Below, one piece after another: positions 1-11,879 of a DNA stretch of 64,000 nt. The stretch lies in NCBI GenBank assembly GCA_019787685.1, contig JAHNUO010000028.1, positions 248,001 to 312,000 of the forward strand, given 5' to 3'. The notes below the pieces were generated by a model. It did no database searches. It was not told the DNA's origin and saw nothing but the letters and a program-made list of their open reading frames with translations. Made by a program: the position numbers and the translations under genes. The stretch comes from Chiua virens (taxonomy: Eukaryota > Basidiomycota > Agaricomycetes > Boletales > Boletaceae). How positions within the stretch are numbered: the stretch's first letter is position 1; each line of letters opens with the position of its first letter.

Positions 1-395
1 ACTGCATTATAATGCCTTATGGTGCAAATTGGAGGAAATTAGATAATTTTTTACACTGAAATGCCATCATAATGGACTTATAATGAGCCTTGTAATGCCA
101 AAACGGGGTTGGCAGGACATTTAAGGCAGTCGTAAGGAGTCGTAAGCCGGTGGCATTAACATGGCAGAAAAAAAGTTACAACATACTATCAGCTGCCCTG
201 TGGGGTGCACTGTCTGCTATTGGGTTATTGAATACCTTGAGTCTTATTCAACAGCTTATTCAAAGTGGACTTTCCTTTCTGTTTTCAAAGTGATGACTTA
301 CTCTGGGCATGCTTGTTTATTTGCAGGAGGTGGCTATGATGAGGTCGAGGGACTTGGCAGTAGTGTCAATGGTGAAGAAGATAACAAAGTTCTAA
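1..395 (-). mobile_element. Gypsy leader fragment, truncated by window edge
   Basis: From about position 240 to 395 this resembles the sequence between gag and the 5' LTR of the gypsy elements at about 9640-9786 and 27700-27804. Shared stretches include ACTTACTCTGGGCATG and AACAAAGTTCTAA just before the LTR. It should be the 5' leader of a minus-strand gypsy copy whose body lies outside the window. Positions 1-160 are not recognised; GCATTATAATGC at 4-15 is a perfect palindrome. The small open frame from 161 is probably not a gene. Confidence 0.6.
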
Positions 396-792
396 TGAAA
401 CAACCTAGAACAAAGACTGAACTAGTAGTTGTGAAGTGGTTGAGAGAGATGTTCAATCAAAGAGGTGAAAACTCCAAGAAAACTTTGTTAGAGTCCTCTG
501 GCATTGATTCATGGGGTTTATATACCACATGGATGTCAGAGTTCTAATCTGAGTATGAACTATGCTACGATGCTATTGGACAATAAGAAATGAGTCATAA
601 GAAGAAACATAGTCTTGCACAGGTACATATCTGGCTGGTCGTGAGTCATAAGAAGCATGGCTGTGGGAGAATGCTGTGTTTATATGGCAGCCAATAGAAT
701 ATGATCCTGTGGACAGCCTTGACATGAGGCATTAGACTTAGAAAAGATTGAAAGTATAATCCATAGAGGGATGAAACATTGAGATCATAACA
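396..792 (-). repeat. Gypsy LTR, full length
   Basis: It starts TGAAACAACCTAGAAC and ends GATCATAACA on the plus strand, so the element reads on the minus strand as TGTTATGATC to GGTTGTTTCA. It matches the LTRs at 9787, 17463 and 27805. The copy retains the TATA-like run TTTATATACC and, just downstream of it on the minus strand, the 11-nt segment that pairs with the primer site (one mismatch here). CTAA flanks both sides (392-395 and 793-796). Because gypsy leader sequence lies at 1-395, this is the 5' LTR of a minus-strand copy or a one-sided remnant. Confidence 0.8.
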
Positions 793-2486
793 CTAACTAG
801 GTGTGACAACAGACCTCTTCTGTTGTAACACCAGTCCCAAGGTGTGAGTTCACAATGTCATTCTGATTGAGGACAACACAAGTGCTAAGAAGACCTCAAT
901 CAACACACCAAGGTTTGTCTTTAGGTGGCTAGGGTGTCTATCCAGGAATTCAAGGATCCATGTGCAGCTAGTAAGGGTGGACATGTGGGATGGAATACAT
1001 AGAGTTGTAGAGTTGAAGGCTTGCATTGTGATATTGGTGATCAGGGCTAGAACAATTGTTAAAAAGAAAAGGATACAATGACAATGAGTTTGAAGGTGTA
1101 TGATTGCTCAAATTTCATCTAGATTAAATTGTGCTTTCAGATCAGTGTTGATGTTAATGTCCATGTTTATTTTGTCACAAATGATACTTTGTCATCATGT
1201 ACAATATCTTGTGCAGGTTGAATTTTGAATTTTGGATTTTGAATTGTGAGTCTAAACCAACTCTTAAGCATAATGGTTTTGTGCTTTGTGGGCTTAGCTA
1301 TCTAAATTACTTAATGGAAGGGTCAAAGTGCCTGAAAGTTATGTAAAGTGAATGTAATATTTGCTGATGTCTGAGAAATGTATGTGCAAGTGTTTCAACC
1401 AAGAATTGATGTGCAAGGATCTATACAAGGCCAAGGAAATCACTGAGGCACACTTGCACAAGACAGGTGCTTGGGACAAGTTGAGTGCCAAGCAGAAACA
1501 GCTTGTTGAGAAGATGGTGCTCAATGGGAAGCAAGCTGGGTTGACACTTGAGGAGGAGGAGGATAAGGAAAAGCTCAAGCTATTTAAGGATGATCTCTCA
1601 GATGCCTGTTTGAAGTTCATGGTATGTATGTAGCTGGGCTCAGTGTGTGCACAAGTAGGTGTTGAATCAGATGTGATTTCACAGCAAAACTTTAACAAGA
1701 AGAATGTAAGTTGACCCTGCTACTTATCCATATTGATTATTATAATGCTTCTTGCAAGGTCACATCTCCCCTACATGCAAAGAACCTGATGTTGTCCCAG
1801 AGGACATGATCTCTGGATACACCTAGCACACAGAAGGTGGTAAAGTGCTGTACAAAGTCATCTTCAAGACACCTGATATCTTTAGTGTTGTAAGTGTTGC
1901 ACCAGTAGTCATCAAATCCTAGACATGTTACCACTTTAGCACTTTCCAATTGTCAGTAGTTGTGTTATACCATCACCCTACATCTTCCACATCCACCCTT
2001 GTCCCTTCTTCTAATTGTCCAAGTTATCATAAAGCATGCCAAATAATATTGGCACATCAGACACATCAAGCTCTGGGCATTGAAGCAAGAACTGTACAGT
2101 ACATGGGTAGATGAAATTCAATGGGTAAAAATGTTGTGGAGAGCATGTAGTAGGATGAACATCACAAATGTTGTGGGCTGTTGCAGTGAGTCATTCATAT
2201 TTTCAGACAGATCTAATATGTTCTTGAGTAGCCATAATATGTATGCAACTTGAGGCATTTCATGCACATTTAATTTCTGATCCAGAAGGATTCATATAAA
2301 TCAATCAACCTTTACTTATATTTCCTTCCAGAGACTTGCAATCTGGTGGAGAACTGTCTCACATATGTTCAGGTCTTTTAAGGAGAGACATTGAATGAGG
2401 AGACTCTATCATGATAGGGCTACCTTGTATGTTATCTTGCAATGCAGATACCAGTTGAGCTCTTCTTGTGCCTGAGAGCTCCAACT
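793..2486. other. Unassigned AT-rich repeat-like sequence
   Basis: No gene is recognised. A plus-strand open frame at 1361-1633 is rich in Lys and Glu with no family resemblance I can name, and a minus-strand frame overlaps it. TTGAATTTTGAATTTTGG near 1218 is a short direct microrepeat. The CpG-poor composition matches the surrounding transposon relics, so old decayed repeat is the likeliest origin. Confidence 0.4.
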
Positions 2487-2846
2487 CCAAGAAAACTTTG
2501 TTAGGAGTCCTCTGGCATCGATTCATGGGGTTTATATACTACATGGATGTCAGAGTTCTAATCTGAGTATGAACTATACAGTGCAATGCTATTAGATGAT
2601 AAGAGAATGAGCCATAGATAAGAAACATAGCCTTGCACAGATATCTGGTGGGTTGTGAGTCATGATGAGTAACATGTGAATACACATGTAGGAGTCGAGT
2701 CATAAGAAGCATGACTGTAGGAGAATGCTGTGTTTATGCGGCAGCCAATAGGATATGATCCTGTGGATAGCCTTAACATGAGGCATTAGACTTAGAAAAG
2801 ATTGAAAGCATGATCCATAGAAGGGTAAAACATTGAGCTTGTAACA
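2487..2846 (-). repeat. Truncated gypsy LTR
   Basis: Homology to the other gypsy LTRs begins inside the LTR at ACTCCAAGAAAACTTTG and runs to the terminal GTAACA at 2846. The first roughly 90 bp (TGAAAC side) are missing. A Tc1-like insertion follows three bases later. Confidence 0.75.
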
Positions 2847-2850
2847 GCTA

Positions 2851-3515
2851 CAAATTGGTCTCTGGTATGGTCTGATGAGACCAAAATCAATTGTATTGGG
2901 TCAGATGGCAGGAAATGGGCTTGGAAAAAGGCAGGAGAGGGCCTTAGTGATAGGATTGTGCAGGGTACAGTCAAGTTTGGGGAAGGTTCAGTGATGATAT
3001 AGGGTTGTATGAGTTGGGAAGGGGTTGAAATGGCTTGCAAGATTGATGGTAAGATGGATGCTACCCTCTATGTGTAGATTTTAGAGTATGATCTCTAACA
3101 AACCCTGGGGGATTTTGGATTTTTTCCAGAGAACATTATCTTTCAACAAGATAATGATCCCAAACATACCAGTAGGAAGGCCAAGGAGTAATTTGAGGAG
3201 CATGGATTTGAGGTCATGGTATGGCCTGCTTAGCCCCCAGATCTTAATCCCATAGAACATCTATGGTTCATCCTTAAAATTTGGGAGAGGATTCAAGCAG
3301 AGTGGTATCAGATTGGGGCAGAGGAGTGTCAAAGGTTGATTGAGAGTATGCCCAGGAGGGTTCAGGAGGTTATCAAGGCCAAAGGAAGGTATACTTTGTA
3401 CTAATTACCATACCCATGATATCAGCAACCAAATTGTTGCAATGACTAGAGTAACTTAAAATGGCAGTATCTTCGCAGCCACTGGGCCAACTCACATGAC
3501 CCAGAGACCAATTTG
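2851..3515 (+). mobile_element. Non-autonomous Tc1-like element
   Basis: The element is bounded by perfect 15-bp inverted repeats, CAAATTGGTCTCTGG at 2851-2865 and its complement at 3501-3515, with TA on both sides (2849-2850 and 3516-3517) as expected for Tc1/mariner insertion. The interior encodes only the C-terminal half of a transposase on the plus strand. It begins at VWSDETKIN and continues to QQDNDPKHT and NPIEHLW. Thirty-four residues separate the last Asp and Glu, the DD34E spacing of Tc1. Several in-frame stops make it dead. The N-terminal DNA-binding half is absent and the left repeat abuts the truncated frame directly. Confidence 0.85.
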
Positions 3516-4092
3516 TAGCCAAGAATTTGTATGTTATTTGGTCTCACCAGAGCTAAGTGAAATTCTCATGAGTGTCTGTGGTGTGCTACACACACCATAT
3601 TAGCGTCAAACATTGCAACAGTTTTGTTGCTCACTGAATTGCATGATAAGGTGTGAGTCAATAAGAGTCATAGATAAGGGCATAGCCTTGCACTGCTGGT
3701 GATGAGTCAGTGATAAGAGAAATGAATGATAAGAGGACATGAGGTGATGAATACTGTGTTTATGTGATAGCCAATTGGATATGATCCTTTGGACAGCCTT
3801 GGCATGAGGTATGATATGCTGTAATAGCATTAGAAAGGGTTGAAACATCAAGATTATAACACTACCCCCTGTCTGTTGATTAGACTCCAGATGATCTAAG
3901 GTTTCATAATTGAGATGATGGAGACTATTCTTATTTTTGGTTATGGTTTTATCGTCATAATGTTGGAATATGGAGTTGAATTCAGTGTGGATAACTTTTA
4001 ATCTCTATGGTGCTTCAGGGTGTGCCTTGTGAAAGTTGGCAATAAGTTCCTGAGTGTTTGTAAAATTCTTTAGTAGTTGCCATGTGTGTTTA

Positions 4093-7000
4093 TCTTCTTC
4101 ATAACCCTTTCAGTGTATGAGATATCCAAGGTGGCGACCCTTCATTCTGGAGTCAACAATGTATTCCACTTCAAATTCTTCTTCTTTGTCATCTCTGATT
4201 ATGATAGAACATGGTTTGTAAACTGGCTGATCAGGTAGATGTTCCTTATAAAGTTTGACCTGAGAAATGTTTACAACTGGATGAATGTGCATAGTGCATG
4301 GGAGTCAAGGTTTAATAGCATTTGGGCCATGCATAGAGATTATGTCATAGGGTCCAATTCACTTGTCTATGAATTTGGGGTGTTGTTTTATTTTAAGGTT
4401 TGCAGTGGAGAGCCAGACTTTATCACCAACTTTGTAAGAAGGGGGTTCTGATCTTGATTTATCTGTAGTGGTTTTCATAGTATCTGCAGCTTTGTCTATA
4501 TTGGACTTGGTTTGCTCTAGAATTTTGAAGAAGTCTGTAATAAAATTCTGAGTAGCTGGGTTTGTCATATCATAAGGCATAATTCCCATCCTAGGGATGT
4601 ATGAACATGTGATTTCAAAAGGGAAGTGCTTAGCAGGGGTATGTTTCTTGCTGTTGTATGAGAACTGGGCTAGTGGAAGCCAGTCGGACCATGTGGTATC
4701 CTTCTCCGCATAGAATAAGTGAAGATATTGTTGTACCTCCTAATTCATTCATTCTGATTATCCGTCGGTTTGTGGGTGATGAGAAGTGAATTGTGGTCCT
4801 CTATCCAATATGATGAAGTTAGGGAGACTGTGATGTTTCCATATATGTATTGAAGAGGTAAAGTTTAGTGAGATCCATAGATGAACACATTTTGTGGCAT
4901 GGGATAAATTCTACTTCTTTTGAGAAGTGATCTACTACTGTGAGAATGGAATCATAGGAGTGGGAGAGTGAAAGATTGGTGATGAAATCTGCTGAGATAT
5001 CTTCCCATGGTGCATTAGGGGTTTCTAAGGGTTGAAGTAATCCTGGTGTTTTCTGGTTTGATCCCTTGAACTGAGCATGTCTTTCACAATGAGATACATA
5101 TATTTTTACATTATCCTTCATTTGAGGCCATATGTAGTTTCATGATAGAAGTTTGTAAATTTTGTTGTTACCAGGATGTCCAGCTTCCAGTGTGTCATGA
5201 AACATTGTGAGAGCTTTGGTTCTTAATTTATCTGGAATGAAGATTTCCCCCCCCTTTCTAAGGAAGGTGTCCTCAACTGAATATTCAATAGATAGGAGAT
5301 GTTTCATAGCTGAAGGTGGTAATTTCATAGTTTTGGAAGTGAGAAATTCATCTCCATTGTTGAGAAGAGTGACAGGTGATCTGATTTTCTCAGGGTCCAT
5401 TAGGAGAATTCCCTTGTTATTGTCATTGATGCCTATCATGTGGTCCTCCCTCTTGCTTAAAGTGTTTGCTTTTCCCATAGTAACACTTGCCTTGTGGTGC
5501 CAAGTGAAGTTAAAGTGTGAGAGGTATTGAGCCCATCTTTAGATCTTGGCAAGTCATAAACCATGTAAGGTTTTGGTGATCATTCCATATTTCAAATTCA
5601 TGTTTGGCTCAGGTTAGATAGTGGCACCATAATTCTAATGAGCAGATAACCAAGAGTATCTCTTTGTCAGCAATTGGGTAGTTCCATTCTTCAGGGGTCA
5701 TAGAGTGGCTATTATAAGCAACAAGGTGCCATTGTCCTTTCTTTTCAAGGGATAAGATGGCTCTAGTAGCAAAATTTGATAAATTGCATTCTAAGCAATA
5801 TTTGGCATTCTAATCCAAATAAGCAAGGATAGGGGCTGTTGTAAACACCTGTTTTAGCATAGAGAAGGCTTGATCACAATCAAATGTCCATTCAAACTTC
5901 TGATCCTTTTTCATAAGGTCATGAAGAGGGCATGCAATCTTTTCATAGTCTTTAATAAATCTGTGATAGAAATTGGCTAGTCTGAGGAAACTACAAACAT
6001 GTTTGACAGTGGTGGGAATTGGCCATTCAGCAACTGCTTTGGTCTTTTCATTATCCATCTTAATACTATCTGTTCCCATGATCATTCCAAGGAAATTCAC
6101 TTCTTTGACACAGAAGAAGCATTTTTCTGGTTTTACATAAAGGTCATTCTGTTATGATCTTGACATTTCAACCCTGAATGAATTTCACCTTCAATTTATT
6201 CTAACCATTACAGCATATCCTGCCTTGTGTCAAGGCTGTCCAAATGATCACATCTGATTGGCTGCCACATTATTACAATATCTATCACCTCATGCCCTTA
6301 TCTTTTCATTTCCCTTATCACTGACTCATCACCAGCAGTGCAAGGCTATGTTCTTATCTATGACTCCTCATGACTCATATCTATTCACATCTTATCATCT
6401 AATAGGATATTGAATGCTTATCTATGTAGTTGGTACTCAGATTAGCACTCTGACATCCATGTAGTATATAAACCCCATGAATTGAAGCCAGAGGACTCTA
6501 ACAAAGTTCTCTTGGAGTTTTCGCCTCTTTGATTGAACATTATCATTGTCATTCAATAATCACTACACAACTAGTTTAATCTTTGTTCTAGGTTATTTCA
6601 TGTTCTTCTTGGTCATCAGTGTTAGTAAAGATCATGAGATCATTGATGTAGACGACTATGCATGTCCATAAATATTTCATTCATCATAGTTTGAAAAGTA
6701 GCAGGAGAGTTGCATAATCCAAAGTACATAACAATGGGTTTGAATGACCCACAGTGATAGACAAATGCTGCCTTCCATTTGTCACCTTCTTTGATGTGTA
6801 CATTATTGTATCCCCACTGTAAATCTGTTTTCATAAAGAGTTTAGTCAATTTCAGCTTATCCATGAGTTGGGAGATAAAGGGGAGCAAATAATTGTTTTG
6901 CATGTATATTTGTTTAGATATCAGCAATCCTGTACTATGTACTTCTTTCCATTCTTTTTGGGAACGAAAAATACTGGGGATGTTTGTTCAGATTTAGAGG

Positions 7001-7844
7001 ATCTTATGTTACCTTTCTTTAATTGATCATCAATAAATACTAATACTTTCTCCTGTTCAGTGACTGATGGGGGAATAAGGTGGCCCTTCTTAGGTTTGAA
7101 AGTGTCTTTGAGGTCAATTGCATGATCCCAGGGTTTATGTAATAGAATTCTTTCAGACTCATTTTACCAAATACTTTATCATATTTCATATATTCTCTAG
7201 GAACCATCTTTCAAGAGTGTGTTTCTTAGGAGGAGGTGGTGGAGTTTCCATGTGAGTGGAAAAAACATGGGATTCCACAATTGCATTAGCATAGGAAATT
7301 TCTTCTGCAATTATGGAATCCAAGAAGTTGTCCTCGTCATGGGGATTGTGGTGCTTTAACTATGTGAATCTGAGGATAAGATCATTCTTTCCCAGGTTGG
7401 TAATTTCTGCATCCATGATTTCCCTGTGACCTTTGTAATTAATCAGGATCTGGGTAGTGTGCATAATGGAACCCACTTGATTTTGATTCTGTTGACATTG
7501 AAGACTTGTATAGGTTTAAGCAATTTGAATTGTGGGAGATTATGGTTAGCAATGTAATCTTTGTGTATGAAGATTGTATTAGCTTTGCTGTCCAATAATG
7601 CCTTTGCCCCAACATAGCTGATTTGGTTTACTGGGGATACCAATACTGGTAAGAATATTTCTTTTCCATAGATAGGAATTGGATAAAAGATTCTTCTGGG
7701 ATATTTTGTGACAAAATTAAGCACAGGAGTGATGTCCCTGCCATACTCCAAAGAGATGCTGTCAACTTTTTTCTGTTGTTTTTCTTGTTTTGGCAGTTTT
7801 ACATCTTGCTGGGAACATTTATCGGCTGAATAAGTAAAGTCCAA
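4093..7844 (-). pseudogene. pol: Gypsy A pol polyprotein relic
   Basis: From high to low coordinate: protease around 7443-7844, where the active-site triplet reads DSKA instead of DSGA; RT fragments around 6640-7000 and 6600-6660; RT tail and RNase H start at 5810-6100 (SFLRLANFYHRFI); H2C2-type and integrase core at 4819-5478 (PWEDISADFIT, VVDHFSKEV); integrase tail at 4359-4589 (VGDKVWLSTANL); and a chromodomain at 4093-4292 (VEYIVDSRMKGRHLGYLIH). The RT catalytic box reads YIND rather than YIDD (minus strand, about 6640), which would inactivate it. Many stops and frameshifts are present and an LTR sits within RT. It would have copied and integrated the element; it cannot now. Confidence 0.9.
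6150..6600 (+). repeat. Solo gypsy LTR inside element A RT
   Basis: It starts TGTTATGATCTTGACA and ends CTAGGTTATTTCA, the same LTR family as element A but in opposite orientation. Flanking pentamers are CATTC and TGTTC, an imperfect duplication. Comparison with the intact RT stretch of element B suggests some host-site bases were lost. No internal sequence remains, so it is a recombined solo LTR. Confidence 0.85.
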
Positions 7845-7849
7845 TCTGA

Positions 7850-8990
7850 GAGAAATAGAGTTTTCATATTCTTTAGAAATGTAAGTGCAAATGTAAGATC
7901 CTGGTTTACTCAGTTCATCTTGCCTTTTCCCTTTTTTTCTGTTTCATACTTGTTGTAAGAATATGCCTGCACTTGTTCAGGAGTCATTCCTTGAATGGTA
8001 GCAAATGGATCTGAAGCTGGTACAGATGGGGTAGAGGTGGTGGATACTTGCCACGTTTCCTCCTTTTTGGTGGATCAGATCTTTTTACTTTGAGAGCATC
8101 CACTCTTGTGACCCTTTCTATAGAATTTGCATTCACTACATTGTACTTTTGGCTTGGGACAATCCTTCAGGTAATGGCCCTGAGCCTCACAGTTGAAGCA
8201 TTTTGGGGTTTGGGAATTCTTATTTCCTATGGCTCAGACTTCTTTAGTGATGAACCATCTGTCTTTGTCTTTCTCATAGGTAGCAGCTCTTATATTCATT
8301 GCATTGGATCCTTCTTTTTCCAGGTCCTTTCTCCATGGACGTAATTTAGGGCTTCCATTGAGTTTCCTGCTGTGCGAATTGCAGCAAGGTATCTTTGTAC
8401 TGCTTCATTCTGGTCAGCAGTATAATTTGGATGGGCTGTGTTCATATACATGCCATCATTCAGGTCTTGTCTTAACCCATCTCTGAATATGGTGTAGATG
8501 ATGTTGCAGGCAGTGTTTGCCTCTAGTAACCGAATAGCATGGGTAGGGTTGATTTGAGCCTGGAGCCATAAGGCTTCCCATTGGACAATAAAGTCTTTGA
8601 CTCATTTTGTACCCTGTGTAAGATGTTCTAATTGGGTGTGAGCCTAATCAACCTTGTTGTTTTGTCAGAACATTCCCTCTATGTCCATGACTAATTGTGC
8701 CCATGAGAGTTTTGTTCCTTGAGCATTTTAGTTGTCGTTGTTGTTTTCCCAGTCAGCTGCTACCATAACAGGTTACCAAGCATTTGCTGTGATGGTGGGA
8801 GTAGAGTGGTAGTGAACTTCTTCTGGCTATTGTTGTTCGTAAGGAAAGTAAAGAGCGATTATGATCGTGTTCTTGTTGAAGGAGAATTGGAAGTTGAGTG
8901 CTCTTTGGTTGATTGTGTAAAGGAAGGCACAGATGATGAGAACAAATGATAATAGGATTGCATAAAAGAACATAAAGTTGCTTAATAGAG
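7850..8990 (-). pseudogene. gag: Gypsy A gag relic
   Basis: On the minus strand near 8140-8210 a zinc knuckle is readable as CFNCEAQGHYLKDC, the CX2CX4HX4C nucleocapsid motif. It is followed by a second Cys-rich stretch, as in the related element B. Upstream sequence to about 8990 matches the gag of element B in fragments. Stops and frameshifts break it. The protein would have packaged element RNA in virus-like particles. Confidence 0.75.
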
Positions 8991-9773
8991 AAGGTACCTA
9001 GATGGGATTTGAAGGATATTTCTAGGTCTTAGAGAGGTATTTTCTCTATTGTAGTATGAATAGGGGTGGATGCTTAGGGACTTCGTGTCTCCTATCTGCT
9101 GCTATCCTCTGCCTGTGAGTGTGAGGCTATACAACTACATGAGGGGGTATGTAATTGTTAGGATCTCCTAAGGATTCCTCAAGGGGTTCTTGTTTAGGTA
9201 GTATGAATGGTAAAATGATAGGTGTGAGCTCTCGCTTCACCTGAGCTTCCTCTGTGGGATAACTTAATTGCAGGCTGTCAGGCTACAAGGATGCGATGTC
9301 AGTAGTGGACGACCTGTCTGAGGGTGGCTCTGAGAAATGCTCTAGAGCAGCCAAGGTATTTGCATAAATAAATCAACTGTAAGAGTCTATAAAAGATCTC
9401 TCAATCAGTATGTGACTCAGGGTTGAGTTGTTGGATGTCAACAACTTTTGCTAAGTAGGTGGCATCAATGATGTTAGTGTCAGTGATGAGGACGAGGATG
9501 CCCTCTGCTTGAATGAGCTGAAGAGAGGAGTAGGACACTATTAGTTGGGTAGATCAGTTAAGAGCTCCACACTGGTCTCTACCACAGAATTCCTGTGTTC
9601 ATTGCTGAGCTCCTGAGACCATGAGTCTCAATAGGGAATTCACAACTTATTTGAAACTGAATATTTCCTTTCCTTTCAAAGTGACAACTTACTCTGGGCA
9701 TGGCTTGATTTATTTCAAAGAGGGGTATGACATGGCTGAGGAACTTGACAGGAGTATCAACAGTGAAGAAAGC

Positions 9774-9784
9774 AACAAAGTTCT
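9774..9784 (-). promoter_or_regulatory. Self-priming site of element A
   Basis: Immediately internal to the 5' LTR the sequence AACAAAGTTCT (plus strand) is the reverse complement of AGAACTTTGTT inside the LTR near 9874-9884. On the element strand, that LTR segment lies about 33 nt after the TATA box, where transcription should start. This is the arrangement of Tf1/sushi-type self-primed chromoviruses. Confidence 0.65.
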
Positions 9785-9786
9785 AA

Positions 9787-10858
9787 TGAAACACCTAGAA
9801 CAAAGATTGAACTAGTTGTAAAGTGATTGTTGAATGAGGATGATGATGTTCACTCAAAGAGATGAAAACTCCAGGAGAACTTTGTTAGAGTCCTCTGGCT
9901 TCAATTCATGGGATTTATATACTACATGGATGTCGGAGTTCTAATCTGAGTATGAACTACATAGATAAGCATAATGTATCCTATTGAATGATAAGGTATA
10001 AGTTGATAAGAGTCATACATAGATAAGGGCATAGCCTTGCACTGCTGGTAATGAGTCAGTAATAAGGGAAATGAATGATATGTAAGGGGACATGAGGCAA
10101 TGGATGCTATGTCTATGTGGCAACCAATCAGATATTGTTACGATCACAATTCCTATGCTCTCTACTTTTCACGACACATGTTTACCACATTGTCTAGGGC
10201 TACAACACGCCCTTCAAGCATGTTATTAATCTCTGTGCGCTTCCATTTTATTACATGCCTTAACAATGTGTACTTGCACACTAGATCCTTCCGTTGATGC
10301 ATCATGCACTCCTCAAGTCTTTATGACTCACTGTGACTCCTAACCTGACTCATCTGGATCATATCTGATTGGTCAACATCATGCCATCATCACATGCTCT
10401 GCATTGCTGTTGCCTCATGTAGCCAATACCTTGGACTATTCGTAATTATGCTTACCTACATACTTTTCTTATCTGGTAGTGTACAGCCACATGTATTTAG
10501 TATATATACCTGAGCAACCTGAGGGATGATTTCCCAGTTCATTAATTAACAATGTTTACCATCTTTCCTTTGCCCAAGCAATCGCTTGTGAATTACCTTC
10601 ACCATTGGAATCAAACGTACAGGTGCTTCATCGCACAAAACCCTGTACTTGAGCTAACCTTAGGGTCTTTGCTCATACACAAGCACTCTTGCAACTGTTA
10701 CACATTGCATCCTGCCCTACTAGCATGCCTCATCATATTTAGCTTGTTTCAGATATGATCCTTTGGACAGCCTTGTCATGAGGTGTAATATGCTGTAATA
10801 GCATTAGAAAAGATTGAAGGTAAAATCTGTTAAGAGTTAAAATGTCGAGATCATAACA
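9787..10858 (-). repeat. 5' LTR of gypsy A, split by another LTR
   Basis: It starts TGAAACACCTAGAAC at 9787 and ends GATCATAACA at 10858, but 616 bp of foreign LTR (10136-10751) sits inside. The LTR itself is about 450 bp. The TATA-like run TTTATATACTAC is at about 9910. Confidence 0.85.
10136..10751 (+). repeat. Solo LTR of a second gypsy-like family
   Basis: A 616-bp block starts TGTTACGATCACAATTCC and ends TTAGCTTGTTTCA, with an exact 5-bp target duplication GATAT at 10131-10135 and 10752-10756. A TATA box (GTATATATACC) lies near 10498. Its sequence is unlike the LTRs of A and B apart from the termini, and no internal region is left. Confidence 0.9.
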
Positions 10859-11115
10859 GAAACTGTTTTAAGATGGTTGAAGCCAAGATCATGCATTGAC
10901 TTATTGAGTGATTTCCACCAAGCTAGAGCAGCTTGTTTGAAGGCATAAATGGCATACAGCAGTTGGAGAACTTTGTGTTTTGAGTTGAAAGGGGCAAACT
11001 ATTCAGGAAACTCCATATAGAGAATCTCTTCCATTGGACATAAAGTGCAGAAATGTACCAAGGACTAAGTGGGGAGAGGGCAAGGATGCATTGAACTGTG
11101 TAAAAACACACAACT
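10859..11115 (-). pseudogene. Copia reverse transcriptase fragment
   Basis: Minus-strand translation gives pieces such as EEILYMEFPE, LLYAIYAFKQAALAWWKSL and LGFNHLKT. These match the copia RT pattern around the invariant LYGLKQ-R-W motif. In-frame stops interrupt it. It abuts the 5' LTR of gypsy A, so A probably inserted into an older copia copy. Confidence 0.6.
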
Positions 11116-11654
11116 TGGGAGAAGATTTGATTGAAGTGAAGTGCTTCAAGTTGATTGTAGATGGGAATGTATTGATTTATTGATTACTATAAGGTACTGA
11201 AACTGAAATGACACGTGGAATTAAAAGACAGAAAAAGACAGTATATAAGGAAGAGTATGATGGTGTGGTTTGGAAATAATAGATAGAATTAAAGAGGGGG
11301 AAATGAAAAATGATAGAAAGAAAAAAGAAGTTGGTGGGTGGGGTATGAGTTAATGGAGAGGTGTGTGTAAATTGGTAGGAAAGTATATAGAAAATAAATA
11401 GCAGATTGAAAAATAGAAGAAGTTTAGTTGGTGTTTGTAAAGAGTGAGAGTGGATGGTGAAAAAGAAATTAACACTGGTTGCATCATATAGATATTATTC
11501 TGCACATATCATGAACATTGTTACACATTTGATACACTACCTACATTGTGTACATTATAGTTGCAGTACTATATGTGCACACAAGTCCACTTCTCCCTCA
11601 CCAAAAACCAAGATTGTCATATAATTGTACATAAGATATACTTGCACTTGTTTG
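11116..11654. other. Unassigned purine-rich and AT-rich sequence
   Basis: Positions 11160-11480 are A/G-rich on the plus strand with no coding pattern. Positions 11480-11654 have no recognised feature. Probably old repeat DNA. Confidence 0.4.
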
Positions 11655-11879
11655 AAGTAGACTGCAACCATACCTGGACCAAAAAAAACTGATTCAAAAT
11701 GGTCTTTTGATCAGTCTTCTAACCCCTTTTCTATGGGAATTAAGATTAGGGTGAAATGAAGGTACTATGGACTCCTGGCTATCTACTGACCTTCACAACC
11801 GCAGTCCAGTTGGCTACCAGTTTAGTCTGGTCCAGTTGCCAGTCTTTTAAGCAATCCTAGATTGGACTTAAAAATACTA
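11655..11879 (-). mobile_element. hAT MITE, truncated copy
   Basis: It aligns in reverse with the MITE at 15000-15413, sharing CTGCAACCATA, CCCCTTTTCTATGGGAA, GGACTCCTGGCTATCTACTG and a terminal GGACTTAAAAATACTA. The other end is missing. Internal CCAGT/ACTGG repeats resemble hAT subterminal motifs. Confidence 0.65.

Larger units (their letters stand above)
3640..10858 (-). mobile_element. Gypsy chromovirus A, decayed
   Basis: A minus-strand Ty3/gypsy element. The 5' LTR is at 9787-10858 (interrupted) and the 3' LTR at about 3640-3861, the latter missing its outer half. Going down in coordinate the order is gag, protease, RT, RNase H, integrase and chromodomain, which defines a chromovirus. 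A polypurine tract (AGACAGGGGG on the minus strand, near 3868) precedes the 3' LTR. Two LTRs of other insertions interrupt it at 6150-6600 and 10136-10751. Frames are broken throughout and CpG is scarce. Confidence 0.9.
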
